DNA from: Candidatus Blautia intestinigallinarum | GTDB taxonomy: Bacteria; Bacillota; Clostridia; Lachnospirales; Lachnospiraceae | Direction: 5' to 3' | NCBI GenBank assembly: GCA_019112635.1 | Contig: DXIX01000010.1 | Location: 1-32,157 of the forward strand | Length of the DNA: 32,157 nt | Shown: in pieces, positions 17,398-25,593 of the stretch | How the letters are laid out: every line of letters starts with the position of its first letter | Numbering within the stretch: position 1 is the stretch's first letter | The notes under the pieces: generated by a model | Database searches by the model: none | What the model saw: only the letters and a program-made list of their open reading frames with translations | Told to the model about the DNA's origin: nothing | Made by a program: the position numbers and the translations under genes

Positions 17398-19404
17398 ATG
17401 GAAAAGCTTTTGTTCGGTACAGCTTATTATGATGAATATATGCCCTATGACCGTCTGGATGAGGACGTGCAAATGATGAAAAAAGCGGGAATCAATGTGG
17501 TGCGCATTGCGGAATCCACATGGAGTACCTGCGAACTTCAGGAAGGAATCTTTGATTTTTCCCATGTGGAGAGGGTGATGGATGCCATGGAGGCAGCCGG
17601 AATTTCCGTGATCATCGGAACACCTACCTATGCCGTGCCCACCTGGATGGTGAAATCCTATCCGGATGTCATTGCGACCACTGTGAAAGGAAGGGGAATA
17701 TACGGGGCACGTCAGATCATGGATATCACGCATCCGGTGTATCGGTTTTACGCAGAGCGGGTGATCCGTGAACTGATGAAACACACAGCTCACAGAGACT
17801 GTGTCATAGGTTTCCAGCTTGACAATGAGACAAAATATTATGGGACGGCGGGAAAAAATGTACAGGAAAAATTTGTAAAGTATTTGAGAAGAAAGTTTCA
17901 GGATAATCTGGATGCCATGAATGAGGAATTCGGGCTGGATTATTGGAGCAACCGTGTCAACGCCTGGGAAGATTTTCCGGATGTGAGAGGGACGATCAAT
18001 GGAAGCCTGGGAGCAGAGTTTGAAAAATTCCAGAGGTCTTTGGTGGATGAGTTTTTAAGTTGGCAGGCTAAGATTGTGGGGGAATACAAACGGGAGGATC
18101 AGTTTATCACCCATAATCTCGATTATGAGTGGAGAGGTTATTCCTTTGGCGTTCAGCCAGATGTGAATCACTACCATGCGGCCAGATGCCTGACCATACC
18201 CGGGGTAGATATCTATCATCCCACTCAGGACGAACTGACAGGGGCCGAGATTTCCTTCGGAGGTGATATGTCCAGAAGTCTGAAAGGAGGTAATTATCTG
18301 GTCCTTGAGACTCAGGCACAGGGATATCCGAGGTGGACTCCCTATGCAGGACAGCTGCGTCTGCAGGCGTACAGCCACATTGCCTCCGGGGCAAACAGTG
18401 TGATGTACTGGCATTGGCACTCCATCCATAATTCTTACGAAACTTACTGGAAAGGACTGCTCAGTCATGATTTTCAGGAAAATGAGACATACCGGGAAGC
18501 CTGCGTGATCGGCAAGGAGTTTCAGAAAATCGGCGGTCATCTGGTCAACTTAAAAAAGAAGAACCATGTGGCAGTGATGGTGAGCAATGAGGCGCTTACA
18601 GCATTGAAATGGTTTGGAATCCAGGCAGTTTCCGGGGATAACGGAGAGATGATGTACAACGATGTGCTCAGGTGGGTGTATGACACACTGTATCGAATGA
18701 ATGTGGAGTGCGATTTTGTCTGGCCGGAATCTGATAATCTGGAAGAATACCGTATGATTGTTGTACCTGCTCTCTATGCGGCACCCGATGATCTTCTGCT
18801 CAGACTGAAGCAGTATGTGAAAGACGGAGGAGTGTTGGCAGCGACTTTTAAGACCGGATTTGCCAATGAGAATGTGAAGGTAAGCTGTGAGGTGCAGCCT
18901 CATATTCTCCGGGAATGTCTGGGGCTTGCCTATGACCAGTTCACATTTCCAAAAAAGGTGGGGCTGCGAGGTGAGATTGCCCTGCCGGACGGCTCAGAGG
19001 AAGCAAGGGTGTTCATGGAATTGTTAAGACCGCAGGAAGCCAAAGTTCTGGCAGGTTATGATCACAGAGAATGGAAACACTATGCGGCGGTAACCAGAAA
19101 TGAATATGGGAAAGGAAAAGCCTACTATATCGGCTGTATGACCAGTGAAGGAGTGCTTAGGAATATTTTCAAAAGAGCACTGGCAGACGCGAAGGTTCCA
19201 TATCCGGAAGACATAAGCTTCCCTGTGATCGTAAGAAAAGGGATCAATGGTTTCGGAAAAAAGATCTGCTTCTATCTGAATTATTCCGCCGGGGAACAGG
19301 TGGTCTCCTTGTCGGGAACAGGAATAGATCTTCTGACCCAGGAAAAGGTTCAGGGTACGATGACGATTCCGGCATGGGGCGTGCGAGTGACCGAGATGAA
19401 GTGA
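17398..19404 (+). CDS. GH42 beta-galactosidase
   Basis: 668 residues with the GH42 layout: a TIM barrel (about 1-370) beginning FGTAYYDEYMPYDRLDEDVQ, a trimerisation/flavodoxin-like domain (about 375-590) and a small C-terminal beta domain. Predicted acid/base is Glu144 (FQLDNET) and nucleophile Glu304 (LVLETQAQ). GH42 enzymes cleave terminal beta-galactosides from plant or host oligosaccharides in the cytoplasm; no signal peptide is present. The segment after the acid/base Glu is DNET rather than the common DNEY. AGGGAGG at 17385-17391 supports the start. It has its own promoter, with the helicase gene 28 nt downstream. Confidence 0.88.
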   Translation: MEKLLFGTAYYDEYMPYDRLDEDVQMMKKAGINVVRIAESTWSTCELQEGIFDFSHVERVMDAMEAAGISVIIGTPTYAVPTWMVKSYPDVIATTVKGRGIYGARQIMDITHPVYRFYAERVIRELMKHTAHRDCVIGFQLDNETKYYGTAGKNVQEKFVKYLRRKFQDNLDAMNEEFGLDYWSNRVNAWEDFPDVRGTINGSLGAEFEKFQRSLVDEFLSWQAKIVGEYKREDQFITHNLDYEWRGYSFGVQPDVNHYHAARCLTIPGVDIYHPTQDELTGAEISFGGDMSRSLKGGNYLVLETQAQGYPRWTPYAGQLRLQAYSHIASGANSVMYWHWHSIHNSYETYWKGLLSHDFQENETYREACVIGKEFQKIGGHLVNLKKKNHVAVMVSNEALTALKWFGIQAVSGDNGEMMYNDVLRWVYDTLYRMNVECDFVWPESDNLEEYRMIVVPALYAAPDDLLLRLKQYVKDGGVLAATFKTGFANENVKVSCEVQPHILRECLGLAYDQFTFPKKVGLRGEIALPDGSEEARVFMELLRPQEAKVLAGYDHREWKHYAAVTRNEYGKGKAYYIGCMTSEGVLRNIFKRALADAKVPYPEDISFPVIVRKGINGFGKKICFYLNYSAGEQVVSLSGTGIDLLTQEKVQGTMTIPAWGVRVTEMK

Positions 19405-19432
19405 TAGAGAGAAAAGATTCTGTGAGAAATAT

Positions 19433-22144
19433 ATGGATAATTCGGTTATGAAAAGACAAAATATTTATGAGAATACTCTGCAGTTTCAGGGAAGGTGGAG
19501 AACTTACCAGAAGCGGGTGCTGGACAATTCCGGAAAATACCTTGCGGATCATAAAATTCATATTGTGGCAGCTCCGGGTTCAGGGAAGACAACACTGGGA
19601 ATTGAATTGATCCGGCGTCTGGGAGAACCCTGTCTGATTTTATCTCCCAGCATTACAATCCGTCAGCAATGGCTGGAGCGTATCAAGGAGAGCTTTCTCC
19701 TGGAAGGCTATGAGGCGGAAAAAATTCTGTCCAATGATCTGAAAAATATGAGACTGATTACTGCAGTCACTTATCAGGCATTATACAGTGCCATGAAAAA
19801 TGATCATGGATGTCTGGAAGAAGGAGATCTGGCGGATGATTCCTCAGAGAAAGAAAATGTGGACTTTCGAAATTTTGAACTTTTGGATGCCATACAGGCT
19901 GCGAAGGTGAAAACGGTTTGTCTGGACGAGGCACATCATCTGCGGAGTGAGTGGTGGAAAGCCCTGGAAAAATTCATGGAAAAGCTGGAGGGAATCTCTG
20001 TGATTTCTCTGACAGCTACGCCTCCTTACGACAGTACTCCGGGGCAGTGGAAACGATACATAGATCTGTGCGGACCCATTGATGAGGAAATTTTTACACC
20101 AGAACTTGTGAAAGATGGGAGTCTCTGCCCCCATGAGGACTATATATTTTTTAACTGGCCTACAAAGGCAGAAGAAAAGAAGATAAAAGAATACCGGAAA
20201 ACAGTAGAAGAGTTTCGCAAACAGCTTTTGGAAGATTTTGCTTTTTCTGATCTGATCGCGTCCCATAAGGGATTGAAAAGCCCGCAAGAGTATGGTGAGA
20301 AGTTTCTTGAAAATCCTTCCTATTTTTCTTCTTTCCTGATTTTCTGTCAGTCGCAGAAGATACCACTCCCCCAATATCTGTTGGAATTGATCGGGACAGA
20401 TGGATATCTGCCTGGCCTGAATGATCACTGGCTGGAGATTCTTTTGCAGGGATTTCTGTTCGAAGATACAACGTCTTATCAGGTATCGCACGAGGAACGT
20501 GAGAAGTTGATAAAAAGGCTGAAAGAAGCCGGATGCATTCATCGGAATAGAGTGTCTTTGACGGGAGGGGAAGAGCTGTCAAGACTTCTGGTGAAAAGTC
20601 AGGGGAAGATGGAAAGTATCCGGAAAATTGCAGAGGCAGAGTATCAGGCCCTGGGAGCAGATCTTCGTCTGCTGATTCTGTGCGATTATATCAAGAAAGA
20701 AAGTCTTTCCCGCATAGGTACCGAGAAAGAACTGATCACGGAAATTGGAGCAGTACCTATTTTTGAGTATTTGAGAAGAAGCGGCCGGGAGGGGATACGC
20801 CTGGGCTGTCTGAGTGGAAGCGTGATGATCGTTCCACTGGATGTGAAAAGAAAGTTGGAGAAGCTTCTGGAAGAAAAGGAATGCGCGGGAGTTCTGACAC
20901 CTTTGAGAGATACTGGATATGGACAATTGCAGGTGAGAGGAAAAAATGTTCATGCGGTGTCTGTGGTGACAGAGTTGTTCCGGGCGGGTGATATTCAGAT
21001 ACTGATAGGAACGAAATCACTACTCGGAGAAGGCTGGGATGCCCCCTGTGTCAATTCGTTGATTCTCGCCACCTATGTGGGGGCTTTTATGCTGAGCAAT
21101 CAAATGCGGGGTCGTACAATCCGGACAGATCCGGAAAATCCTGAAAAAACAGGGAATATCTGGCATCTTGCCTGTGTATATCCGGACAAAAGAAAAGAGG
21201 ACCAGGAAGAAAAGTATTCGGGAGATTATGAGACGCTGATCAGAAGATTTGAATCTTTTCTGGGGGTATCGTGGGAGGAACCGGTGATCGAGAGCGGAAT
21301 CGGACGGCTGGCTATTCCGGAGTTTGACTCTCCAAAAAAGATGGCAGAAGTCAATCAAATGATGCTGTGCAGAGCTGGGGACCGGGATGGACTGCGCGGA
21401 CGCTGGGAGAGTGCGCTAAAAGAGATACATGGTGATATGGAAATTGAACAGGCGGAAGTAATTCCAAAAGAAAAAGTCAAAGTGGGATATCTCTTCTACC
21501 ATGCATTGGGCTTCGAAATTTTAAGTCTTATTATGGCAGGAATTTCATTTCTGGGGCGTATCTTTCTTACCGTAGGTTATCAATCCGATTCTTCTTTGGC
21601 GAAAATATGGGGCCTATTGATGGTTCTGGCCTTTTTCGGTGTAGCCAGATATGGAATACGATTGTTCCGTTTCAGCACTCCTCAGAAGAGAATGGAACAG
21701 TTCAGCCAGGCAATTTTGGAGGCTCTGATAGAAATCGGCGAGATCGAATTCCCTCAAAATTGCAGAACAGAAGTGGAATCTGCAAAAGGCATACTCATCG
21801 CAACTTGGTTAAAAGGAGGGAGTATGCGGGATCGAACTACATTTGCATGCTGTATGGAAGAAATCTGGAGCATCATTGACAATCCAAGATATCTTCTGGT
21901 AAAGAGAAAAAGAATAAAATTTGGGGAAGAATACTATTGTGTGCCGGAGATTTTCGGACGTCAGAAAGAACGGGCGGAAATTTTTGAAAAACATATGCAA
22001 AAAGTACTGGGGAGATATAGAATTGTATATACCAGAACACCTGAGGGGCGCCAGATTTTATTGAGAGCGAGAACAAGATCCTTTGTCAATAAAAATCAGA
22101 AAGTACTTTTAGGAAGAAAAGTGGCAAAAGGAAAATATGAATAG
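19433..22144 (+). CDS. SF2 DEAH-box helicase with two C-terminal membrane segments
   Basis: 903 residues. The N-terminal helicase core has APGSGKTT (Walker A, Lys52), LDEAHH (165-169), SLTATPP near 193, GEGWDAP (motif V) and QMRGRTIR (557-564, motif VI). An insert of about 230 residues separates the RecA lobes. Two strongly hydrophobic segments follow (about 686-716 and 725-745), then about 155 residues rich in basic and aromatic amino acids. Soluble SF2 helicases normally lack membrane segments, so this protein probably tethers DNA or RNA translocation to the membrane. No nuclease or methylase motif is seen. The ribosome binding site is weak (GTGAGAAAT), so ATG 19448 is another possible start. 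Function unknown; defence, DNA uptake or RNA handling are possible. Confidence 0.78.
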   Translation: MDNSVMKRQNIYENTLQFQGRWRTYQKRVLDNSGKYLADHKIHIVAAPGSGKTTLGIELIRRLGEPCLILSPSITIRQQWLERIKESFLLEGYEAEKILSNDLKNMRLITAVTYQALYSAMKNDHGCLEEGDLADDSSEKENVDFRNFELLDAIQAAKVKTVCLDEAHHLRSEWWKALEKFMEKLEGISVISLTATPPYDSTPGQWKRYIDLCGPIDEEIFTPELVKDGSLCPHEDYIFFNWPTKAEEKKIKEYRKTVEEFRKQLLEDFAFSDLIASHKGLKSPQEYGEKFLENPSYFSSFLIFCQSQKIPLPQYLLELIGTDGYLPGLNDHWLEILLQGFLFEDTTSYQVSHEEREKLIKRLKEAGCIHRNRVSLTGGEELSRLLVKSQGKMESIRKIAEAEYQALGADLRLLILCDYIKKESLSRIGTEKELITEIGAVPIFEYLRRSGREGIRLGCLSGSVMIVPLDVKRKLEKLLEEKECAGVLTPLRDTGYGQLQVRGKNVHAVSVVTELFRAGDIQILIGTKSLLGEGWDAPCVNSLILATYVGAFMLSNQMRGRTIRTDPENPEKTGNIWHLACVYPDKRKEDQEEKYSGDYETLIRRFESFLGVSWEEPVIESGIGRLAIPEFDSPKKMAEVNQMMLCRAGDRDGLRGRWESALKEIHGDMEIEQAEVIPKEKVKVGYLFYHALGFEILSLIMAGISFLGRIFLTVGYQSDSSLAKIWGLLMVLAFFGVARYGIRLFRFSTPQKRMEQFSQAILEALIEIGEIEFPQNCRTEVESAKGILIATWLKGGSMRDRTTFACCMEEIWSIIDNPRYLLVKRKRIKFGEEYYCVPEIFGRQKERAEIFEKHMQKVLGRYRIVYTRTPEGRQILLRARTRSFVNKNQKVLLGRKVAKGKYE

Positions 22145-22164
22145 TTTTTTAAAAAAGATTACAG

Positions 22165-22202
22165 GCCAGCCAGAGGACAGATATTTCTGATCCGAGGCTG
22201 GC
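22165..22202. terminator. Bidirectional hairpin between converging genes
   Basis: GCCAGCC (22165-22171) pairs with GGCTGGC (22196-22202); inside, GGACAGA and TCTG-A-TCC form a second stem around a TATT loop. A T-rich stretch follows on the plus strand, and AAAAAA at 22150-22156 gives a T tract on the minus strand. It lies between the helicase and HxlR stop codons. Confidence 0.65.
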
Positions 22203-22207
22203 GTTAT

Positions 22208-22543
22208 TTATGCATTTTTAGCTTTATATTCTTCTCCCCAGTCCCGCAATGCGTCGAGGATCGGCTGCAGGCTGCGGCCTAATTCAGTCAGAGAATATTC
22301 CACATGGGGCGGCACTTCCGGATAAACTTTGCGGTTGACAAGTCCGCTCTTTTCCATATCACGCAGCTGTGCAGTCAGCACTTTTTGAGAGACATTTCCA
22401 ATTGATTTTTTCAGCTCTCCGAATCGCTTTGTTCCGGGAAGCAGATCACGGAGAATTAATACTTTCCATTTATCTCCGATCAGTGTGAGTGTTGTCTCCA
22501 CCGGACATGCGGGGAGTTCTTTCTTTTCTGTCTGTTCTGACAT
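22208..22543 (-). CDS. HxlR-family winged-helix regulator
   Basis: 111 residues, full length for HxlR/MarR-like winged-helix proteins. CPVETTLTLIGDKWKVLILRDLL opens the domain, with Cys13 at the position that senses electrophiles or oxidants in some family members; RFGELKKSIGNVSQKVLTAQLRDMEKSGLV is the recognition segment. These dimers usually repress a nearby gene and lift on aldehydes, quinones or disulfide stress. AAGGAGG seven to eight bases before the ATG supports the start. Its divergent neighbour is a decayed TetR/MATE segment, so its original target may be lost. Confidence 0.9.
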   Translation of the reverse strand: MSEQTEKKELPACPVETTLTLIGDKWKVLILRDLLPGTKRFGELKKSIGNVSQKVLTAQLRDMEKSGLVNRKVYPEVPPHVEYSLTELGRSLQPILDALRDWGEEYKAKNA

Positions 22544-22596
22544 ACCATTTCCTCCTTCTTTGGATTATAGGATGTTTAAAGAAATTTATTATAAAT

Positions 22597-22625
22597 TTTA
22601 TAGCACAATGCAGAAGTAATTACAA
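22597..22625 (-). promoter_or_regulatory. Promoter of the HxlR gene
   Basis: Read on the minus strand: TTGTAA (22620-22625), 17-nt spacer, TATAAA (22597-22602). A second TATAAT nearer the gene would place the start almost on the ribosome binding site and is less likely. Confidence 0.6.
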
Positions 22626-22747
22626 TGGAAATCAGGAATTATTGATTGAACAGGAGGAAATTCAACAGTTCTCGATGCGGAAACTGGCAGAAAAACTGGA
22701 AGTAAAAACGGCATCCCTTTATACTCATATCGAAAGTATGGAGATGC
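22626..22747 (+). pseudogene. Remnant of a TetR-family regulator (HTH only)
   Basis: About 40 codons read as a TetR helix-turn-helix ending QQFSMRKLAEKLEVKTASLYTHIESME, the classic recognition helix of drug-efflux repressors. Nothing recognisable as a TetR ligand domain follows: the same open frame switches at once into membrane-transporter sequence, and no ribosome binding site or start codon is seen at the proper N-terminus. This is a deletion fusion rather than a gene. Confidence 0.65.
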
Positions 22748-22951
22748 TATTCTTGCCCTGCTTTATGTTTTTGACGGCATTTGCCAATTTGTTCGGACTG
22801 GGTGGATCAAGCTTGATTTACCGTTCTCTTGTTTCCTCTTCTCGGTGCAAAAGAGAAAACATGGGGCTATCTCAGGCAGTATGTGTTCTGGATAATTGGT
22901 GTTGGGATTATAATTTGGAATTTTTCAGAAGAGATTCTTGTCTTTCTTTGA
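22747..22951 (+). pseudogene. Remnant of a MATE-family multidrug transporter with deletion and frameshift
   Basis: In the TetR frame, FMFLTAFANLFGLGGSSLIY resembles the second helix region of MATE exporters. From 22832 the match continues one frame over as PLLGAKEKTWGYLRQYVFW, resembling the next loop and helix, and ends at TGA 22949-22951. The stretch normally between these two pieces is missing. Together with the TetR piece this looks like a collapsed TetR-MATE operon. Confidence 0.6.
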
Positions 22952-22989
22952 GTTCTGTGACTATAATGATATGGAGAGGGGGGCAGATT

Positions 22990-23892
22990 ATGATTGAGGT
23001 ATTGTTTGGCGAGAGCGAATCCGCTTCTATGAAAGCAGCAAAAAGTAAGAGGTGTTCCGGATTTGCGCCAGGTCCGGAAGCTGTGTGGATGTCAGGAACC
23101 AAGATGCCGCCCAGGAAAACGTTTTCCGGATGGGTGGAAGGGACGGTTCAAGAAGTCCTATGTCTTGGTTTCCTGTTGGATATCGGGGATATTCAAGAGC
23201 CGGTGGATAGTCCATATCGCAAGGATCTGATTGTTTCCATGTTTTCTCAGGATTCCTGGGGCCAGGCAGAAGAATGGAGGCAGGAATTCCAGGAGACGGC
23301 AGAGTCATATGTCAAAAATCTGCTCCGTCTGAAAGAATTTTTGAAGCAGGGAGAGAAAATCAGAATCTGGTATAGTGATGCACCTTATTCCAGATGCGGG
23401 TTTTATCATCTTTGTCATATCCTGGAAGCGTATGACAATGAAGTCTGGACAGTCCGGCTTCCAGAATATGTGGAAAATGAAAAACGTATTTTGTTTTTGG
23501 AAAACTGGGGCAATATTTCAGCAGAAGAGTTTGCAGGATTTCTTCCGGACTCCCGGAAGTTGTCCGCGGAAGAAATACATTTCTATGGAAAATTGTGGGC
23601 TGATCTGGTCAGAGACAACAGCCCTCTCCGTGCAATGGTCAATGGGAATGTGATCGGTGTTCCGGAGGATTTCTATGATTTCCATATTTGGAAGGTGCTC
23701 TGTGAGCAACCGGTCAAGGAAGCCAGAGTAATCGGAGAGATTCTCGGGCGCTACCGTGTCAATGTCAGTGACTGGTGGTATGCGAAACGCATTGATTATT
23801 ACATTCAACAGAAAAAAATCCGGGTTGTGGAAGATTCGAAGTGGCGTTATGCGAGAAGTATTGCCCTTACCGTATCTTCCCACCAGCAATAG
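22990..23892 (+). CDS. DUF1835/DUF3658 domain protein, function unknown
   Basis: 300 residues beginning MIEVLFGESESASMKAAK, the usual start of the DUF1835 family, and ending with the DUF3658 type sequence SDWWYAKRIDYYIQQKKI. The ATG at 22990 follows GGAGAGGGGGG with 8-nt spacing; the longer open frame upstream is fused by chance to the TetR/MATE remnants. No signal peptide or membrane helix. Members are widespread in Firmicutes and often single genes. The N-terminal half looks like a nucleotide- or sugar-binding fold and the C-terminal half is helical, but no reaction is known to me. Confidence 0.82.
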   Translation: MIEVLFGESESASMKAAKSKRCSGFAPGPEAVWMSGTKMPPRKTFSGWVEGTVQEVLCLGFLLDIGDIQEPVDSPYRKDLIVSMFSQDSWGQAEEWRQEFQETAESYVKNLLRLKEFLKQGEKIRIWYSDAPYSRCGFYHLCHILEAYDNEVWTVRLPEYVENEKRILFLENWGNISAEEFAGFLPDSRKLSAEEIHFYGKLWADLVRDNSPLRAMVNGNVIGVPEDFYDFHIWKVLCEQPVKEARVIGEILGRYRVNVSDWWYAKRIDYYIQQKKIRVVEDSKWRYARSIALTVSSHQQ

Positions 23893-24010
23893 CGGTGATA
23901 TCTTTTCCAGGACTCTTCTATTATGGCCGTCTGGCTTATGGAAGCCTGTCCTGAGAGGGTTCTGCATGCTTCTTGACAAATTAGAGACGAAGCGGTATTA
24001 TGAATAAAGA

Positions 24011-24028
24011 GATTAGTTGAAACTAACT
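24011..24028. promoter_or_regulatory. Candidate operator site 1 (TTAG-TTGAAA-CTAACT)
   Basis: Match to AGTTAG-N6-CTAACT with a perfect right half and four of six in the left half (GATTAG). It also forms the left arm of the leader stem. Confidence 0.45.
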
Positions 24029-24148
24029 TCAAGAAAATGCTTCGGTGAAGGTTAAGATAAAAAATGGAAAATCACACGCAATCCCTGTACAGAGGGAAAG
24101 ACCTCCGACAGCGGTTTTATTTTTCAAATATTAGTTAGTTTAAACTAA
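24013..24148 (+). ncRNA. Structured leader upstream of AraC, closed by 16-nt inverted repeats
   Basis: TTAGTTGAAACTAACT (24013-24028) and AGTTAGTTTAAACTAA (24133-24148) pair over 16 positions with one G/A mismatch, enclosing about 104 nt. Inside are a CTTC-GGT-GAAG hairpin, CCCT/AGGG and GAGG/CCTC pairs and CCG-ACAG-CGG followed by TTTTATTTTT. The segments GTTAAGATAAAAAATGGAAA, CGCAATCCCTGTAC and CTCCGACAGCGG loosely recall cobalamin riboswitches, but the B12 box is not recognisable. It could be a diverged riboswitch, an attenuator or a small MITE-like insertion; no target-site duplication is seen. Confidence 0.35.
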
Positions 24149-24150
24149 TT
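24133..24150. promoter_or_regulatory. Candidate operator site 2 (AGTTAG-TTTAAA-CTAATT)
   Basis: Perfect left half and five of six in the right half of AGTTAG-N6-CTAACT; the core TTAGTTTAAACTAA is a perfect 14-bp palindrome, 80 nt before the AraC start codon. Confidence 0.55.
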
Positions 24151-24230
24151 CCTGTAAAGAGGCAGAAAGGAAAAGATTGTTTTGTCCACGAAGATACTGT
24201 ACCCATGGATAAACAGATTGTGACAGACAT

Positions 24231-25148
24231 ATGCTGAAAGAATATTTATTTAATCAAAAATCCAATTTTACATGTTGGCATAGTAACATACCAGGAGTAC
24301 AGATTTGTAATTTTGTCTTGTGTCAGGCAGAGCGTAATGCGTCTGTGTCTATTCCTGTGTGTGGAGAAAAGCTTCATTTTGAAGTGCTTTTTTGCTTAAA
24401 AGGGCGTTTAGTCATTGAGACATTTTCCCATGATTCATGCGCTGTGGAAGCGCCGGGAGCTTTTCTCCTTTCTGATAGCACACGGCTTTGTAACTGCCTG
24501 TGTAGTGGGGATCTGAGAGGTATTTTTGTATCGGTGGATGCCGTCAGTGCAAAAGAAAGTCTCCGTGCCATCTGCGCTTCTTTGGGAATAGAATTAAATA
24601 CGAAAGCTGTCAGAGATCGGATGGCGGCAAACGGATATATTACTATGTCTGGAACACCATGGATACGGGCATTTTTTGAAATCATGAAGCTTCTGCCGGA
24701 CGATGCGCGGGAACGCTATTGTGTTTTTAAGTCAGTGGAACTGTTATATCTTCTCTGCTACAACACTGCCACAGACGAATTAAAATGTGAAAATAGAGTC
24801 ATATCCCGCGAAATGGTAAAAATAAGGAATTATATGCAAGAACATCTGTCTGAGAAGATCACCATCCAGTTACTCTGCCGGAAATTCCTTGTCTCTTCTA
24901 CGTTCTTAAAGGAAAATTTTCGTCGTACCTATGGGATGCCTGTCCATACATGGCTGGTTCAGCAGCGTATAAAACGGGCCGAGGAATTGCTCTGTACGAC
25001 CCAGATGCCGATTCAGGAAATTGCACAGGCTGTGGGCTATGAAAGCATCAGCCAGTTTCATACTGTGTTCAAAGAATATTATGAAATGACCCCAGGACAA
25101 TACAGAAAAATGTCGGAAACCGCAGTTCTGCGTCCGTTTTGGCAGTGA
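24231..25148 (+). CDS. AraC-family transcription regulator
   Basis: 305 residues. The N-terminal half (about 1-170) is a ligand-sensing domain of no recognised family, rich in Cys (about ten), which may matter for a metal- or redox-linked regulator. The C-terminal AraC DNA-binding domain spans about 196-292 with two HTHs (ITIQLLCRKFLVSSTFLKENF and IQEIAQAVGYESISQFHTVF) and ends TPGQYRK. AraC proteins such as YbtA and PchR control siderophore transport in other bacteria, and a YbtPQ-like ABC pair lies downstream on the other strand. The ribosome binding site is weak; a 10-codon frame (24205-24237) overlaps the start and might couple translation. The leader and two palindromes upstream suggest tight control. 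Confidence 0.87.
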   Translation: MLKEYLFNQKSNFTCWHSNIPGVQICNFVLCQAERNASVSIPVCGEKLHFEVLFCLKGRLVIETFSHDSCAVEAPGAFLLSDSTRLCNCLCSGDLRGIFVSVDAVSAKESLRAICASLGIELNTKAVRDRMAANGYITMSGTPWIRAFFEIMKLLPDDARERYCVFKSVELLYLLCYNTATDELKCENRVISREMVKIRNYMQEHLSEKITIQLLCRKFLVSSTFLKENFRRTYGMPVHTWLVQQRIKRAEELLCTTQMPIQEIAQAVGYESISQFHTVFKEYYEMTPGQYRKMSETAVLRPFWQ

Positions 25149-25174
25149 CGGAGATAGAAAAAGCTTGTTATAAT
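25145..25174 (+). promoter_or_regulatory. Promoter of the small-peptide/PacL-like/ATPase operon
   Basis: Extended -10 TGT-TATAAT (25166-25174) with a weak -35 GTGACG (25145-25150) at 18-nt spacing. The -35 overlaps the end of the AraC gene. The start would fall near 25181. Confidence 0.6.
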
Positions 25175-25216
25175 ATCTCGAACCATAAAGAGTTTGATGC
25201 AAAAGGAGTGACTTCG

Positions 25217-25297
25217 ATGAAGCAGCATCGTTTTTGGGCCTGGGGTGCTGTGATCTGTATGATCATGGTTATGATTACCGGCTACAAAAGAAAATAA
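25217..25297 (+). CDS. 26-residue membrane peptide, unrecognised
   Basis: ATG at 25217 to TAA at 25295-25297. AGGAG at 25204-25208 gives 8-nt spacing. The peptide starts MKQHRFW, has one hydrophobic stretch of about 15 residues containing several Met and one Cys (ICMIMVMITG), and ends in the basic tail YKRK, so a single membrane helix is likely. It lies between a promoter and the PacL-like gene, 16 nt before it. No family is recognised. A small transporter-binding subunit for the P-type ATPase is plausible by position and size only. Confidence 0.6.
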   Translation: MKQHRFWAWGAVICMIMVMITGYKRK

Positions 25298-25313
25298 GAA
25301 AGGGAGAATTACA

Positions 25314-25586
25314 ATGAACATTTATACGAAACTGGCCTTTTTTGCAGGAGGCACCTTGTTTGGTTCCTGCGGCATGAAACTGTTATCCAGTAAGGATGCG
25401 AAAAAAGCCTATGTACATGTGGCAGCCGTTGGCCTGCGCATAAAAGATTCCGTTATGGAGTCTGTAACTACTGTACAAGAAAATGTATCCGATATCCTGG
25501 CTTCTGCTAAGGAGTTGAACGAGGATCTTGCAGCAGAAGATGCAAAGGAAGCTGCCGCTGCCGATCTGGAAAACGAAGATATCTGA
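25314..25586 (+). CDS. PacL-like small membrane protein (DUF6110-type), partner of the P-type ATPase
   Basis: 90 residues. One membrane-inserting segment near the N-terminus (LAFFAGGTLFGSCGMKLL), then SKDAKKAYVHVAAVGLRIKDSVMESVTTVQENVSDILASAKELNEDL, an amphipathic helical stretch, and an acidic Ala/Glu-rich tail ending ENEDI. By eye the plan resembles mycobacterial PacL proteins (DUF1490), which stabilise and cluster the efflux ATPases CtpC, CtpG and CtpV and carry acidic metal-binding tails; here the tail has Asp/Glu but no His. From memory the family is annotated DUF6110 in Clostridia next to metal ATPases. AAGGGAG before ATG supports the start. It precedes the ATPase by 52 nt with a hairpin between. 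Confidence 0.75.
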   Translation: MNIYTKLAFFAGGTLFGSCGMKLLSSKDAKKAYVHVAAVGLRIKDSVMESVTTVQENVSDILASAKELNEDLAAEDAKEAAAADLENEDI

Positions 25587-25593
25587 TATATAC

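Noticed and set aside
22489-22989. Long N-terminal extension of the DUF1835 protein
   Set aside because: It runs through HxlR antisense sequence and the TetR/MATE remnants; the strong ribosome binding site at 22973-22982 marks the true start.
23893-24010. Possible gene remnant after DUF1835
   Set aside because: Short frames on both strands show no family resemblance.
24040-24121. Firm call of a cobalamin riboswitch
   Set aside because: Several words are similar but the B12 box and the canonical kissing loop are not recognisable, so only a structured leader is claimed.
24205-24237. 10-codon upstream frame MDKQIVTDIC overlapping the AraC start
   Set aside because: No ribosome binding site; mentioned only as possible coupling.
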